Source of the DNA: Burkholderiaceae bacterium
GTDB lineage: Bacteria > Pseudomonadota > Gammaproteobacteria > Burkholderiales > Burkholderiaceae_D
Direction: 5' to 3'
Length of the DNA: 44,410 nt
Assembly: GCA_022701635.1 (NCBI GenBank)
Contig: JAKOOD010000116.1
Location: 1-44,410, forward strand
Positions 23,893-33,528 of the stretch are shown piece by piece; the first letter of the stretch is position 1, and every line of letters begins with the position of its first letter. A model generated the notes under the pieces. That model made no database searches and was not told the DNA's origin. It saw only the letters and a program-made list of their open reading frames with translations. The position numbers and the translations under genes were made by a program.

Positions 23893-26845
23893 AAATTTCC
23901 CATTCTCCGTCCCCGACCAAGAGCGTCACGGCCTCGGGCGCGTCGCTGAACACACGGCTGGTGCGACCAAACTGGTCGAGCTGGCCTTCGAAAACATTGC
24001 CATCCTCGCGCTGCAGCGTGTAGGGCGTCCCGGCCGCCGCCTGGGGCGACTCGAACAGGGCGGCGGTGTCGAAGCGCGTGCTATAAGCAACCTGTTCCCC
24101 GAGTGAGCTGGCTGCCGGCAAATGCGGCAGCACCGGCATGCTTGCCGAGGGCGCGGTCAGCTCCTTCATGCTTGCTTTGAATGCCATGGTGCCGGGACCA
24201 TGGATCTCGATGTCGCCGCCCGAGATCCTGATGTATGCACGCTGCGCAGTCAGCAGCACATGCGCCTTCGCCGCCACCTTGACGTCCGCTGTCGCACTCG
24301 CCATGGTGACCAGTTTATCGGCCGTCACGCGCGTCGGCCCGCCCTGGCTCTGGCTGCTCACCTTGCCGCTGGCCGCATGCAGGCGGATACCGGTTTCCTG
24401 GTTCGGCTTGTCGGCGGCGCTGGCCTTCCCGTAAGTAAACAGGCTGATGCCCGCTTGCACGGCATGGTAGGCGCTGCCCTGTGCACAGACCCCTATATCC
24501 TGGCCTGCGGCAATGCTGGTGGTGGTGCCGGCGGCGATGGCAATGCTGGCGGGGGTGAGCGCGGCGATGCCCGCGGGCGTCGACAGTTGCAGGTGTGGAT
24601 CGGAAAAAGCGAGCGCGTCGCCTGCGCCACCGGCTTCGCCACCGCCGCTGGCGCTGGCGCTGGCGGTCGCTTCCAGGACCGCGGCGGAACGGGCCAGCGC
24701 GACCAGCGGCGTCAATTCCACTGGCTTGGCATCGCCCGCCAACTTGGCGTCGTGCTGCTGCGCGCTGCCAGCCAGCGCCACTTGCAGTGCGTGGCTGCTT
24801 TCGACCTGCTGCCGCGCGCGCGTAGCATCGAGCATCGACGCGTCGCCGGCGGCGATATCGGCCGTCACCAGCATCCCCGCCCCCGCCCGCAGCGCCACCG
24901 CATGCGCCGACTTCAATTCCGCACCGAAGCCGCTCGGCGCCAGGCGCTGGTTGTCGGTCTGGTGGCGCAGGTGGCCCAGGTTCAATTCGTCCTGACCCTC
25001 ATGCGGCTTGGCGTGGCGCTGCAGCGCCACGCGCGGCTGCTGCGGCGTGTCGTCGAACACCAGCTGGCTGTAGGCGCCCGTGCCCTGCTGGCTGTCGGCC
25101 AGCGCCTGGCTCTTCAGGCCGGACAGCACCGCCGCATGCGCGTGCGCCCCGCCCTGGCCCGGAAACCAGGCCGGCGCATTGCCGGTGGCCGCCCCGCCCC
25201 CGCGCGCGACCCGGTTGGCCTGGGCATCGGCCTGGCCGGCGCCGTTGTAGACCGCGCCGATCAGCACCGGCCGGTCGATGTTCCCGTCCAGGAAATCGAC
25301 CAGCACTTCCTGGCCCACCCGCGGCAGCGCGTGGCTACCCCAGTTGGCGCCCGCTACCGGCGCCAGCGGCGTGGCCACGCGCACCCAGGTGCCGGCCGTG
25401 TCGTCGCCCGGCGCGCCGGCATGGCCGTCCGGCGCCGGATGCGCCAGGCGGCTGTGGCTGGCGTCGCCGCGCTGCCAGTGGAATTGCACCTTGACGCGGT
25501 GGTCGCGGTCGGTGTGCACGACGGCGCCCGCGGGGCCGACCACGATCGCCGTCTGCTGGCCCTGCACCAGCGGGCGCGGATGCAGCAGCCGGCCATGGCC
25601 GTCGACGCTGCTGGCGCGGTACGGCACCCGGCTCGGGATCGCCTCGAAGCGGTTGCGGTACAGCGGCCGTTCGCCTGGGGCCCGCCCCACCGCGTGCAGG
25701 CTGGATGCCAGTTCTTCCTCGTTCGCTGCGCGCAGCGCGTCCGGGCCCAGCAGGCGCCCCAGCGCGTCGCCGGTGTCGGCATCCAGGTTGTTGTGCGCCA
25801 GGTGGCGCACGCGCACCAGCGTGAAGGCCGCATCCGCGCCGCCGTCGAAGCGGTCGTGGTCGCGCAGCGTGAAGGTGGTGCCCGGCGCGAAGCTGCGCAC
25901 GGTGCCGGCGCCGACGTGCACTTCGCGGCCGATGCGCAGCGCTTCCAGGTGGCGGTCGGCGATGCGCTGGCCGTATTCGGGCGACGGATAGGCGTACACG
26001 CCGGGCAGGTCGCGGCTGGCCAGCGGGACCGCGTCGGCGGCGCCGCTGGCGGCGGGGCGCAGCGTACGGGTGCGGTAGTCCCAGCTCGCCAGGTCCACGG
26101 CATTCGTCTGCAGCTTCGATTCGATGCGCCAGCGGTCGACGCTGTCCTCGCGCATCACGGCGCCCGGCTGCGTGAAGCGCACCTCGGCCCTGGCGTTCGG
26201 GACGAAGGCGCCGTTGTGGTCGGCGACAACCAGCGTATGCGCGCCGCTGTCATGCTCGAAGAAGTAGAACAGGCCCTCCTCGCTCATCAGGCGCTCGGCG
26301 AAGGCGAAATCGCTTTCCTGGTACTGCGTGGTGACGCTGCGCATGGCGTAGCTGTCCGGCGCCAGCAGCTCGAAGCGCCATGCCGGCGCCAGTGCGCCTC
26401 TGCCGGCCCAGGACTGGAACACGGCGTCCAGGATGTCGGGCACGCTCATGTCCTGGAACACGCGGCTGTCGCGGCCCATGGACAGGAAGCGCGTCCACGG
26501 CTCGATCAGCAGGCGGTAGCGCGCGAAGCCGCCGTTCGCGCCGCCAGCCTCCACTGACGTGACGTGACCGTGGAACAGGCGCGGCCGGTCGGCGCCGTCG
26601 GTCAGCAGTTCGAGCAGCACGGGCTGGCCGATGAGGCGCTTGAGCGGCAGGGCGGCGTCCAGCGACAGCGCGCCCACTTCCAGGCGAAAGCCCTCGCTCA
26701 AGCCCTCGCTGCCGCGCAGGCTCTCGGCCAGCAGCGCATCCTCGCCGAGGGGCGTGCTCAGCTTGAGGACGCGGCGGTGCTGGACAAAGCGGCCGGCCAG
26801 GCCGTCCAGGACGGCGGCGGCCAGCGATGCGATCGACGACATCAT
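23870..26845 (-). CDS. vgrG: VgrG spike protein B with C-terminal extension (TssI)
   Basis: This 991-aa VgrG has the gp27-like N-terminal region (TQYQESDFAFAERLMSEEG), the gp5-like signature VGQEVLVDFLDGNIDRP and LIGAVYN at about 510-535, a DUF2345-type beta region (about 740-900) and a C-terminal extension of about 70 residues. The extension (PYTLQREDGNVFEGQLD, then FGRTSRVFSD) resembles a transthyretin-like adaptor that could dock cargo. It heads module B and is probably read from its own promoter or from the core operon, since tssH ends 67 bases upstream. GGAGG at 26849-26853 lies three bases from the ATG at 26845 and six from an in-frame ATG at 26842, so the latter may be the true start. 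Confidence 0.95.
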   Translation of the reverse strand: MMSSIASLAAAVLDGLAGRFVQHRRVLKLSTPLGEDALLAESLRGSEGLSEGFRLEVGALSLDAALPLKRLIGQPVLLELLTDGADRPRLFHGHVTSVEAGGANGGFARYRLLIEPWTRFLSMGRDSRVFQDMSVPDILDAVFQSWAGRGALAPAWRFELLAPDSYAMRSVTTQYQESDFAFAERLMSEEGLFYFFEHDSGAHTLVVADHNGAFVPNARAEVRFTQPGAVMREDSVDRWRIESKLQTNAVDLASWDYRTRTLRPAASGAADAVPLASRDLPGVYAYPSPEYGQRIADRHLEALRIGREVHVGAGTVRSFAPGTTFTLRDHDRFDGGADAAFTLVRVRHLAHNNLDADTGDALGRLLGPDALRAANEEELASSLHAVGRAPGERPLYRNRFEAIPSRVPYRASSVDGHGRLLHPRPLVQGQQTAIVVGPAGAVVHTDRDHRVKVQFHWQRGDASHSRLAHPAPDGHAGAPGDDTAGTWVRVATPLAPVAGANWGSHALPRVGQEVLVDFLDGNIDRPVLIGAVYNGAGQADAQANRVARGGGAATGNAPAWFPGQGGAHAHAAVLSGLKSQALADSQQGTGAYSQLVFDDTPQQPRVALQRHAKPHEGQDELNLGHLRHQTDNQRLAPSGFGAELKSAHAVALRAGAGMLVTADIAAGDASMLDATRARQQVESSHALQVALAGSAQQHDAKLAGDAKPVELTPLVALARSAAVLEATASASASGGGEAGGAGDALAFSDPHLQLSTPAGIAALTPASIAIAAGTTTSIAAGQDIGVCAQGSAYHAVQAGISLFTYGKASAADKPNQETGIRLHAASGKVSSQSQGGPTRVTADKLVTMASATADVKVAAKAHVLLTAQRAYIRISGGDIEIHGPGTMAFKASMKELTAPSASMPVLPHLPAASSLGEQVAYSTRFDTAALFESPQAAAGTPYTLQREDGNVFEGQLDQFGRTSRVFSDAPEAVTLLVGDGEWEIYEDTQYD

Positions 26846-26912
26846 GCGCCTCCTTGCAGCAGTAATACGCGATGCGCCATTGTAACCACGTATCTCTTGG
26901 CCACCGCCGTCC

Positions 26913-29561
26913 TCATGCGATGCTGTAGCCGAACTTGCCCGCTTCGTCCGCCGTCACCTCGATGCGCTCGATCGCCCCGCCCTCGGCCATGCGCGCCAGC
27001 ACCGATTCCGCCACCTCCGGCAACAGCGTGCCATTCAGGATGTTGTCGACGTTGCGCGCGCCCGAATCAACCTCGGTGCAACGCGCCAGCACCGCCTCCA
27101 CCAGCGCCTCGTCGTACCCGAACGCGGCCTTGTGGTTGGCGGCGATGCGCTCGCCGATGCGGTGCAGCTTGAGTTCGATGATGTCGGCCAGCACGTCGTC
27201 CGACAGCGGGTAGTAAGGCACCACTTTCAGGCGGCCCAGGAAGGCCGGCTTGAACTGCTTGACCAGGTAGGGGCGCACGATGTCCTCCAGCGCGTCCGGC
27301 GCCGGCAGTTCCTCGGGCGGCTTGTTCAGGCAAGCCTGCATCAGCGCGCTCGACGCCACGTTCGACGTCAGGATGATGATGGTGTTGCGGAAGTCGATCT
27401 CGCGTCCTTCGGCGTCGTCCATCATGCCCTTGTCGAACACCTGGAAGAACAGCTCCATCACATCCGGATGGGCCTTTTCCACTTCGTCCAGCAGCACCAC
27501 GCTGTACGGGTTGCGGCGCACCGCCTCGGTCAGCACGCCGCCCTCGCCGTAGCCGACGTAGCCCGGCGGCGAGCCCTTCAGGCCGGAGACGCTGTGCGCT
27601 TCCTGGTATTCGCTCATGTTGATCGTGACCAGCTTGCGCTCGCCGCCATACAGCACGTCGGCCAGCGCCAGCGCGGTCTCGGTCTTGCCGACCCCCGACG
27701 GCCCCACGAACAGGAATACCCCCTTCGGCTTGTTCGGGTCGTCCAGGTTGGCGCGCGCCGTGCGCACGCGCTGCGCCACCGCGCCGATCGCGTGCGGCTG
27801 GCCGACCACCCGCTCTTCCAGCAGCGCCTGCAGGTTCAGTACCGTGTTGATCTCGTCCTTGACCATCTTCCCGAGCGGGATGCCGGTCCAGCCGGCGACG
27901 ATCTCCGCCACCACGTGGCCGTCCACCTGCACCGGCACCATCGGCGTCTCGCCCTGCAGCGCGCGCAGTTCGGCATCCAGCGCCTGCAGATCGGCGGCGG
28001 CGCCCTCGTTGTCCTCGCCGGCCTCGATGGCGCGGCGCGCTTCCACGATGCGCGCGCCCAGCGCCTTCTCGCTTTCCCAACGCGCGGCCAAGCCGCTGCG
28101 GCGCTCGGCCAGTGCCGCGGCCTCGCTGTCCAGCTCCTCCAGGCGCAGCGCGTGGCCGCCGCCGCTGGCGCGCTCGCGCCGCAGCGCCGCGGATTCGGCC
28201 TCGATGCGCTCCAGGCGCCGCACCGTGTCCTCGATCAGCGCCGGGGTCGCGTTGCGGCCCAGCGCCACCTTGGCGCAGGCGGTATCGAGCACGCTGACCG
28301 CCTTGTCCGGCAACTGGCGGCCGCTGATGTAGCGGTGCGACAGGCGCACCGCTTCAGTGATGGCTTCGTCGTAGATACGCACGCCGAAGTGCCGTTCCAT
28401 CAGCGGCGTCATCCCGCGCAGCATGGCGCAGGCCAGTTCCTCGCTCGGCTCCTCGACCTTGATCACCTGGAAGCGGCGCGCCAGCGCGGCGTCCTTCTCG
28501 AAATACTTCTTGTATTCGCCCCAGGTGGTGGCGGCGATGGTGCGCAGCTCGCCGCGCGCCAGCGCCGGCTTGAGCAGGTTGGCGGCGTCGTTCTGGCCGG
28601 CCTGGCCACCGGCACCGATCATGGTGTGGGCCTCGTCGATGAACAGGATGATCGGATGCGGGCTCTTCTTGACCTCGTCGATCACGTTCTTCAGGCGGCT
28701 CTCGAACTCGCCCTTGACGCTGGCGCCGGCCTGCAGCAGGCCCATGTCCAGGGTATGGATCTCGACGCCTTTCAGCACGTCCGGCACATCGTCGGCGGCG
28801 ATGCGCAGCGCCAGGCCTTCGACCACGGCGGTCTTGCCGACGCCGGCCTCGCCGGTCAGGATCGGGTTGTTCTGGCGCCGCCGCATCAGGATGTCGATCG
28901 CCTGGCGGATCTCGGCATCGCGCCCGATCACCGGATCGACCTTGCCGTCGCGCGCGCGACCGGTCAGGTTGGTGGTGAACTGGTCCAGCGCCGGGGTCCT
29001 GGACACCGCGGCCTTCGCCAGCTCGCCGACCGGATCGCTGCCCCCCTCCTGCCCGGCATCGGGTTGCGCCGCCACCGCTTCCTGCGATCCGGCCGCCACT
29101 TTGTCGAGGTTGTGCTTGATCTGGTCGACGTCGAAGCGGCTGAACAGCTTCGAGCCGCGGTAAGCCAGCTGCGCCAGCCCGGGGTCGCCCAGCAGCGCCT
29201 GCAGCAGGTGGCCGCTGCGGATCGCCGCCGGATGGCCCGCCGGGATGTCGAGCGAGGCGATCAGCCAGGCATGCTCGAACAGCTTGGGCAGGCGCTCGGA
29301 GAACACCGGCGTGCGCGTGTTGCCGGTCTTCAGGCGCGCCACCTCGGCCTGCAGGTCCGCCTCCAGCATGCCGGCCTGGATACCGCTGTGGCGCGCGATG
29401 ACGGCGAAATCGCTCTTCGGTTGCTCGAGCAGGGCCAGGAACAGGTGTTCGAGATCGACCTCGTACTGGCCGGCCGCCACGCACAGCCCGGCGGCGCGGG
29501 TGGCGGCGTTGCGGCAGGTGTCGTTCAGCTTGCCGATCAGGGTCTTCAGGTTCAGGCTCAT
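26913..29561 (-). CDS. tssH: TssH (ClpV) AAA+ ATPase that recycles the sheath
   Basis: This 882-aa ClpB/ClpV-type ATPase has an N-terminal Clp repeat domain (about residues 1-145), a first AAA+ domain with Walker A GEAGVGKTAVV (about 239), a central coiled-coil segment, and a second AAA+ domain with Walker A GPSGVGKTETA (about 622) and VVLLDEVEKAH. It binds contracted TssBC sheath and dismantles it for reuse. The frame is open to 29609, but the ATG at 29561 gives the standard SLNLKTLIGKLN beginning and has AAGGGA upstream. It is the last core gene of the minus-strand operon, 37 bases after tssG. The next gene downstream is vgrG-B. Confidence 0.96.
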   Translation of the reverse strand: MSLNLKTLIGKLNDTCRNAATRAAGLCVAAGQYEVDLEHLFLALLEQPKSDFAVIARHSGIQAGMLEADLQAEVARLKTGNTRTPVFSERLPKLFEHAWLIASLDIPAGHPAAIRSGHLLQALLGDPGLAQLAYRGSKLFSRFDVDQIKHNLDKVAAGSQEAVAAQPDAGQEGGSDPVGELAKAAVSRTPALDQFTTNLTGRARDGKVDPVIGRDAEIRQAIDILMRRRQNNPILTGEAGVGKTAVVEGLALRIAADDVPDVLKGVEIHTLDMGLLQAGASVKGEFESRLKNVIDEVKKSPHPIILFIDEAHTMIGAGGQAGQNDAANLLKPALARGELRTIAATTWGEYKKYFEKDAALARRFQVIKVEEPSEELACAMLRGMTPLMERHFGVRIYDEAITEAVRLSHRYISGRQLPDKAVSVLDTACAKVALGRNATPALIEDTVRRLERIEAESAALRRERASGGGHALRLEELDSEAAALAERRSGLAARWESEKALGARIVEARRAIEAGEDNEGAAADLQALDAELRALQGETPMVPVQVDGHVVAEIVAGWTGIPLGKMVKDEINTVLNLQALLEERVVGQPHAIGAVAQRVRTARANLDDPNKPKGVFLFVGPSGVGKTETALALADVLYGGERKLVTINMSEYQEAHSVSGLKGSPPGYVGYGEGGVLTEAVRRNPYSVVLLDEVEKAHPDVMELFFQVFDKGMMDDAEGREIDFRNTIIILTSNVASSALMQACLNKPPEELPAPDALEDIVRPYLVKQFKPAFLGRLKVVPYYPLSDDVLADIIELKLHRIGERIAANHKAAFGYDEALVEAVLARCTEVDSGARNVDNILNGTLLPEVAESVLARMAEGGAIERIEVTADEAGKFGYSIA

Positions 29562-29598
29562 GCGGGCTTCCCTTGCTAGGTCGTTGGTGGTTGGTTGG

Positions 29599-30690
29599 TC
29601 AAAGGGCATGCACGTCGTAGCGCACGTCGTCGCGGTTTGGCGAGGCGGTGCCGGGGGCCGCGCTCACCATGAAACTGTCCCAGCCGAGGCGTCCGGCGCC
29701 GTCCGCCGCGTCGAGCGCCGTGCCGCGCACGTCCTCGCCGTGCAGCACCAGCTGGATTTCGTACTCGAGCGTCACCCCGGTCATCATCGACAGCATGCTG
29801 GCCAGCGCGCGCGCCGCCTTCCCGCCCGGCAGGAAGGCATCGAAGCGCTGGCGCCGCAACGGACCGATCACGATGCGCATGCGCAGGTCGCGCTGCCAGA
29901 CGCGGGTGCCCGCCATCGCGCTGGCGCCGAGCAGCGCGGTGTCCATGCCGAGACGGCTCTGCTGCCCCTCGGGCACGTCGTACCAGCGGCCGACGAATTG
30001 CTCGGACCTGACCTGCTCGCCGAAGTATTCGGACAGCACGCGCGCGATCTGCACCGCGGACGCCGGCTTGTGGCGGATGCTGGTGCCGAAGTAGCCGATC
30101 GATTCGTCCAGCAGTTCGCCGTGCCCCTCGTCGACGAAGCGGCGGCGCAGGGCGCGCGGCGCCAGGCCGGCCAGCGACAACAGCAACGGCAGGAAGCCGT
30201 CGCGCCCGTCGACCTCGTACTTGAGTTCAAGGCGGTATTTGCGCCAGGCTTCGTAGAACAGCGCCAGCGAGCGGTTCGAGAAGGTATCGAGGAAGGCGCG
30301 CGGACCGTCGTCCTTGTCATGCAGCAGGCCGCCGGCGATGCGCTCGGTATAGTGCGCCGGCAGCGCGCCGGCGCCGCCGAGCAGGCCCATGAAGGCCGGC
30401 GTGATGCGCACGTACTGCAACGGTACGCCGGCCGCGCCTTCCAGGCGCGCCCTGCCCGGCGCGGCCTCGGGCGGATCGGCCTGCATGGCTTCCAGCTCGC
30501 TGGCCGGAAAACTCAGGCGCGTCGAGTTCTGGAAGCGCAGGTGGCGCGCCACCGCGCCGGCGCCGCTGCGGCCATGGCGCTTGAACCACAGTTCGAGCAG
30601 GCGCACCGCCTGGAAATACTGGAAGCGGTACGGTTGCGCGAACAGGCGCTCGATTACAGCAGGCTCGAATCGCCGCTTCGTGGCTTGCAT
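29599..30690 (-). CDS. tssG: TssG baseplate protein
   Basis: This 363-aa protein begins RRFEPAVIERLFAQPYRFQYFQAVRLLELW, the standard TssG opening. It continues with LRFQNSTRLSFPASEL, FMGLLG and LPAHYTERI, the features that define the family, and RMRIVIGPL near the C-terminus. TssG joins TssF in the baseplate wedge around VgrG and TssE. The frame stays open far upstream through tssF, but that part is not TssG. The ATG at 30690 is chosen because homology begins at once. It overlaps the 3' end of tssF by 37 bases, which suggests coupled translation of these two partners. Confidence 0.95.
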   Translation of the reverse strand: MQATKRRFEPAVIERLFAQPYRFQYFQAVRLLELWFKRHGRSGAGAVARHLRFQNSTRLSFPASELEAMQADPPEAAPGRARLEGAAGVPLQYVRITPAFMGLLGGAGALPAHYTERIAGGLLHDKDDGPRAFLDTFSNRSLALFYEAWRKYRLELKYEVDGRDGFLPLLLSLAGLAPRALRRRFVDEGHGELLDESIGYFGTSIRHKPASAVQIARVLSEYFGEQVRSEQFVGRWYDVPEGQQSRLGMDTALLGASAMAGTRVWQRDLRMRIVIGPLRRQRFDAFLPGGKAARALASMLSMMTGVTLEYEIQLVLHGEDVRGTALDAADGAGRLGWDSFMVSAAPGTASPNRDDVRYDVHAL

Positions 30691-32498
30691 TTCAGTAGCT
30701 CTTGTCCGGTTTTGCTGGACACGACCACCAGCTGGGTGAAGCTGTTGGCGTGCACGTACAGGCCGAGGAAGCGCTCGATCACGTGGGCAAAGGCATGGAT
30801 GCCGCTGCCGACGAAGGCTTCCTCGTCGATGGTGAGGCGCACCTCCATGCCGCGCGCCAGGCAGGCGAAGGGATTGCCGGCCAACCAGGCGTTGACGGCC
30901 TTGTAGGCGACCGCCTCGATGCCGCCAATCTGGCGCTGCGACGCGGGCGAACGCGGCAGGTCGTACATGGCCAGCATCTCGCGCAAGGCTTCGACCCCGC
31001 CCCCGCTCAACGAGAGGTGGTTCAGCGACAGGTGCGAGATCAAACGCCAGTGGGCGCCGCCGCCGCGCTCGAAGCGCTGCGACGGCGTCGGTTTGCGCAG
31101 GAACACCACGGCGCCGGCGCGCGCGCCACCTTCCATGAAAAGGTCGCCGCCGAGCTGGCCCCAGGGCAGCAGCGCCGGCAGGTCGCGGTTGGTGCAGGTC
31201 AGTTCCAGGCTCAAGGTATCGGTCTCGATCGCCGCCGGATCGAAATCGATGTCGACGATCGAGATCTCGGTCTCGTAGCCGGGGCTTTGGCGCGCCACCA
31301 TCTGGTCGCGCCGCATGACCCAGTAATGGCCGTTGCGTTCCGGGGTCTGGCCGTGGCGCAGCGAGTAGAACGGGCGGAACGCCACGATCGATTCGCCCTG
31401 CGGGGTCTGGCGCACCAGGTTCACGGCGTCGATCGACATCACCTCGAAGGCGTACGCGCGGCGCGCATCGGCCACCACCGGATAGCTGGCGCTGGCATGC
31501 GTCAGGCGGATCGGCTCGCCGCGCCGCTTGAACAGGTTGACCACCGGGGTACAGCCGAGGCGCAGGTTGGCGGCCGACAACGTGCCCAGCATGCGTGCCA
31601 GATTCGAATCGGCGCGCACGCCGGCCAGCGCCAGGTGCAGGGTCACCGAGCGGCAACCGGCCGGCAGGCGCGCCAGCAGGGCATCGGTATCGATGTCGAG
31701 GAAGTTGAACTTCTCGGGAAAGCTGAAGTACTCGGTCAGCAGCCGGTAGGCCGCGTGCGAACGCGCCGGAAAGTCGATCAGGGCATCGTCCTCGTCGAAC
31801 CCGGCCGGATGCAGCGGCACCGCATCCAGGGCGATCCAGCGGCCGCTGTCGCCGTCTTCCGCCCAGGCCGACACGCTGCGCATGAACAAGGCATCGCGCA
31901 GCGCGGCGCAGAACGACGGTTCGCCGTCGATGAACACGCGCAGCCGGCCTAGTCCCAGCTGGCGCAGGGCGGCCTGGGGCGTGCTGCCTGCCAGCGTGAT
32001 GGCGATGCCGGCGCCGGCGCCTGGCGGCAGGCGTACCGCGGCCGGCGCTTCGAGGATCGCGGCGAAGGCGGCCGCGGGCAGCAGCACCGGCGCCACCGTG
32101 ACCGGGTAGGCGCTGCGGAAGATGCAGTCGGCGCCGCGCACCTTGCGGCTGGCCAGGCGGGTCCCGCGTTCGATGCGGATGGCGCCGGTCAACTGGCTGG
32201 CCGCGGCCGCGTAGTCCATCTGCACGATCGAGCACGAGGGAAATGGCTGCAGGTAGTGCGGATACAGCACCTCGAATAGCGCTTCGGTGAATTCGGGGTA
32301 GTCGTCGTCGAGGCGCTTGGCGACGCGCGCGTTGAGCAGCGCGAAGGCCTGGATCATGCGCTCGATGTGCGGGTCCTCGCACATTTCGCCGCCCATCAGC
32401 AGGCGCCCGGCGATCTTTGGATAACGTTCCGAGAATTCGCGCGAATAACGGCGCAGGAATCCAAGTTCGCTCTCGTAGTACGGCAACAACTCTTCCAT
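30654..32498 (-). CDS. tssF: TssF baseplate protein
   Basis: This 614-aa protein opens with EELLPYYESELGFLRRYSRE and continues FSERYPKIAGRL and DPHIERMIQAFALLNARV, the hallmark TssF (VasA/ImpG) N-terminus. Length is normal for the family. It forms the baseplate wedge together with TssG and TssE and helps start sheath growth. Its ATG directly follows the TAG stop of tssE with no spacer, and its end overlaps tssG by 37 bases. The three baseplate genes thus form one continuous translation block. Confidence 0.96.
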   Translation of the reverse strand: MEELLPYYESELGFLRRYSREFSERYPKIAGRLLMGGEMCEDPHIERMIQAFALLNARVAKRLDDDYPEFTEALFEVLYPHYLQPFPSCSIVQMDYAAAASQLTGAIRIERGTRLASRKVRGADCIFRSAYPVTVAPVLLPAAAFAAILEAPAAVRLPPGAGAGIAITLAGSTPQAALRQLGLGRLRVFIDGEPSFCAALRDALFMRSVSAWAEDGDSGRWIALDAVPLHPAGFDEDDALIDFPARSHAAYRLLTEYFSFPEKFNFLDIDTDALLARLPAGCRSVTLHLALAGVRADSNLARMLGTLSAANLRLGCTPVVNLFKRRGEPIRLTHASASYPVVADARRAYAFEVMSIDAVNLVRQTPQGESIVAFRPFYSLRHGQTPERNGHYWVMRRDQMVARQSPGYETEISIVDIDFDPAAIETDTLSLELTCTNRDLPALLPWGQLGGDLFMEGGARAGAVVFLRKPTPSQRFERGGGAHWRLISHLSLNHLSLSGGGVEALREMLAMYDLPRSPASQRQIGGIEAVAYKAVNAWLAGNPFACLARGMEVRLTIDEEAFVGSGIHAFAHVIERFLGLYVHANSFTQLVVVSSKTGQELLKCKPRSGDSSLL

Positions 32499-32984
32499 CT
32501 AGGCTCCTGCTGCGCGCCGTCCCCGGCTGATCGTGTAATGCTGGCTGGCTGGCTGCAGTACGGCGTCGAAATTGACCGGCTCCTGGGCGGCGTGCACCAC
32601 CAGCAGCGCGGTGATCGAGAAATTCAGGCAGTTCACGGCGTCGTCGCGCAGTTCGAGCGAGGCGCGCACGTTGCGCAGCCGCGGCTCGTGGCGCGCGATG
32701 GCCTGCTCCAGGCAGGCGCAGATATGGGCGCGGTCGTCGAAGCTCGACAAAGAACGGCCGGCGAAATCCTGCAACCCGTAGGTGACCAGTGAACGACGGC
32801 ATTCCGGGAAGCGCTTGGGCGACAACTCCGGAATGGCGATGCGGGTGTTCAGCAGGGCCTCGAGATCGCGCGCGACCGAGTCCTTGAGCTCCTCGACCGA
32901 CACGCGCAGCGGCGCGGCGCTGCCGCCGCCATGCCCGGCGCCGTCCATCAGGCGGTCCATCAATCCCGGAACGTAGCCGTGCAT
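32499..32984 (-). CDS. tssE: TssE gp25-like baseplate protein
   Basis: This 161-aa protein is homologous in style to phage T4 gp25: SVARDLEALLNTRIAIPE, then SLVTYGLQDFAGRSLSS and LRNVRASLELRD are the expected conserved segments. It links the baseplate to the first sheath ring. GGAG lies nine bases before the ATG at 32984. The N-terminal 25 residues (Met/Gly-rich) are less conserved. Hcp lies 25 bases upstream and tssF follows immediately. Confidence 0.94.
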   Translation of the reverse strand: MHGYVPGLMDRLMDGAGHGGGSAAPLRVSVEELKDSVARDLEALLNTRIAIPELSPKRFPECRRSLVTYGLQDFAGRSLSSFDDRAHICACLEQAIARHEPRLRNVRASLELRDDAVNCLNFSITALLVVHAAQEPVNFDAVLQPASQHYTISRGRRAAGA

Positions 32985-33009
32985 GCGAATGACTCCTTAC
33001 CCTGCCCGG

Positions 33010-33501
33010 TCAGGCGGTCTTGTTGGACGCCAGATCCCAGCCGCCCGACGTGTTGCCGCCGGCGCCGCCGCCCACCTTCTGCTGGGTGTACTTCCACTTC
33101 ACTTTGGAGTACTTCAGCTTGACGTCCTCGGTCAGGATGTCGCCCGGCGACACCGACGGCGCCACGCTGCTGATCAGGACGTTCTCGAGCTCGATCTCGA
33201 AGTACTTCACGCGATCGCCCTGGCCGTCGGCGCGCAGGAATTCCAGCTTCGCCTTCGGCAGGGTCTTGCCCGACGAGCAGTTCTGCAGCAGCAACGGGGT
33301 GGCCAGGTCGGCCAGCTTGGAGATCGCGATATCGCGATGCTCGGTGCGTTCGGCGGTGTGGCCGCCGCCGGTCGATGCGGTCGCCGATTTCGGCTGCAGC
33401 ACTTCCCAGTTCACGGATTTGACTTCGATCCAGTCCTTGTGGGTGGTGTCGGCCGACTCGCCCTTGATACCGTCGATTTGGAGATAGACGTCGATTGCCA
33501 T
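33010..33501 (-). CDS. hcp: Hcp tube protein (TssD)
   Basis: This 163-aa Hcp has the usual opening (AIDVYLQIDGIKGES), HKDWIEVKSVNWEV and a closing KYSKVKWKYTQQK. Hexamers stack into the inner tube that is expelled with VgrG, and small cargo can sit inside the ring. AAAGGA lies just before the ATG. It is placed between tssC and tssE, as in many Burkholderiales loci. The gap to tssC is 27 bases and shows no clear separate promoter. The C-terminus carries a short Gly-rich tail. Confidence 0.96.
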   Translation of the reverse strand: MAIDVYLQIDGIKGESADTTHKDWIEVKSVNWEVLQPKSATASTGGGHTAERTEHRDIAISKLADLATPLLLQNCSSGKTLPKAKLEFLRADGQGDRVKYFEIELENVLISSVAPSVSPGDILTEDVKLKYSKVKWKYTQQKVGGGAGGNTSGGWDLASNKTA

Positions 33502-33528
33502 GGTAGTCCTTTCGTGATTGTTGAACGG

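Noticed and set aside
24122-29579. Long plus-strand frames opposite vgrG-B and tssH
   Set aside because: Same reason: antisense to well-supported genes, no recognisable motif, no promoter or Shine-Dalgarno.
30691-32802. Upstream in-frame extension of tssG through tssF
   Set aside because: The extension runs in another frame through TssF, which is fully supported; TssG homology starts at the ATG at 30690.
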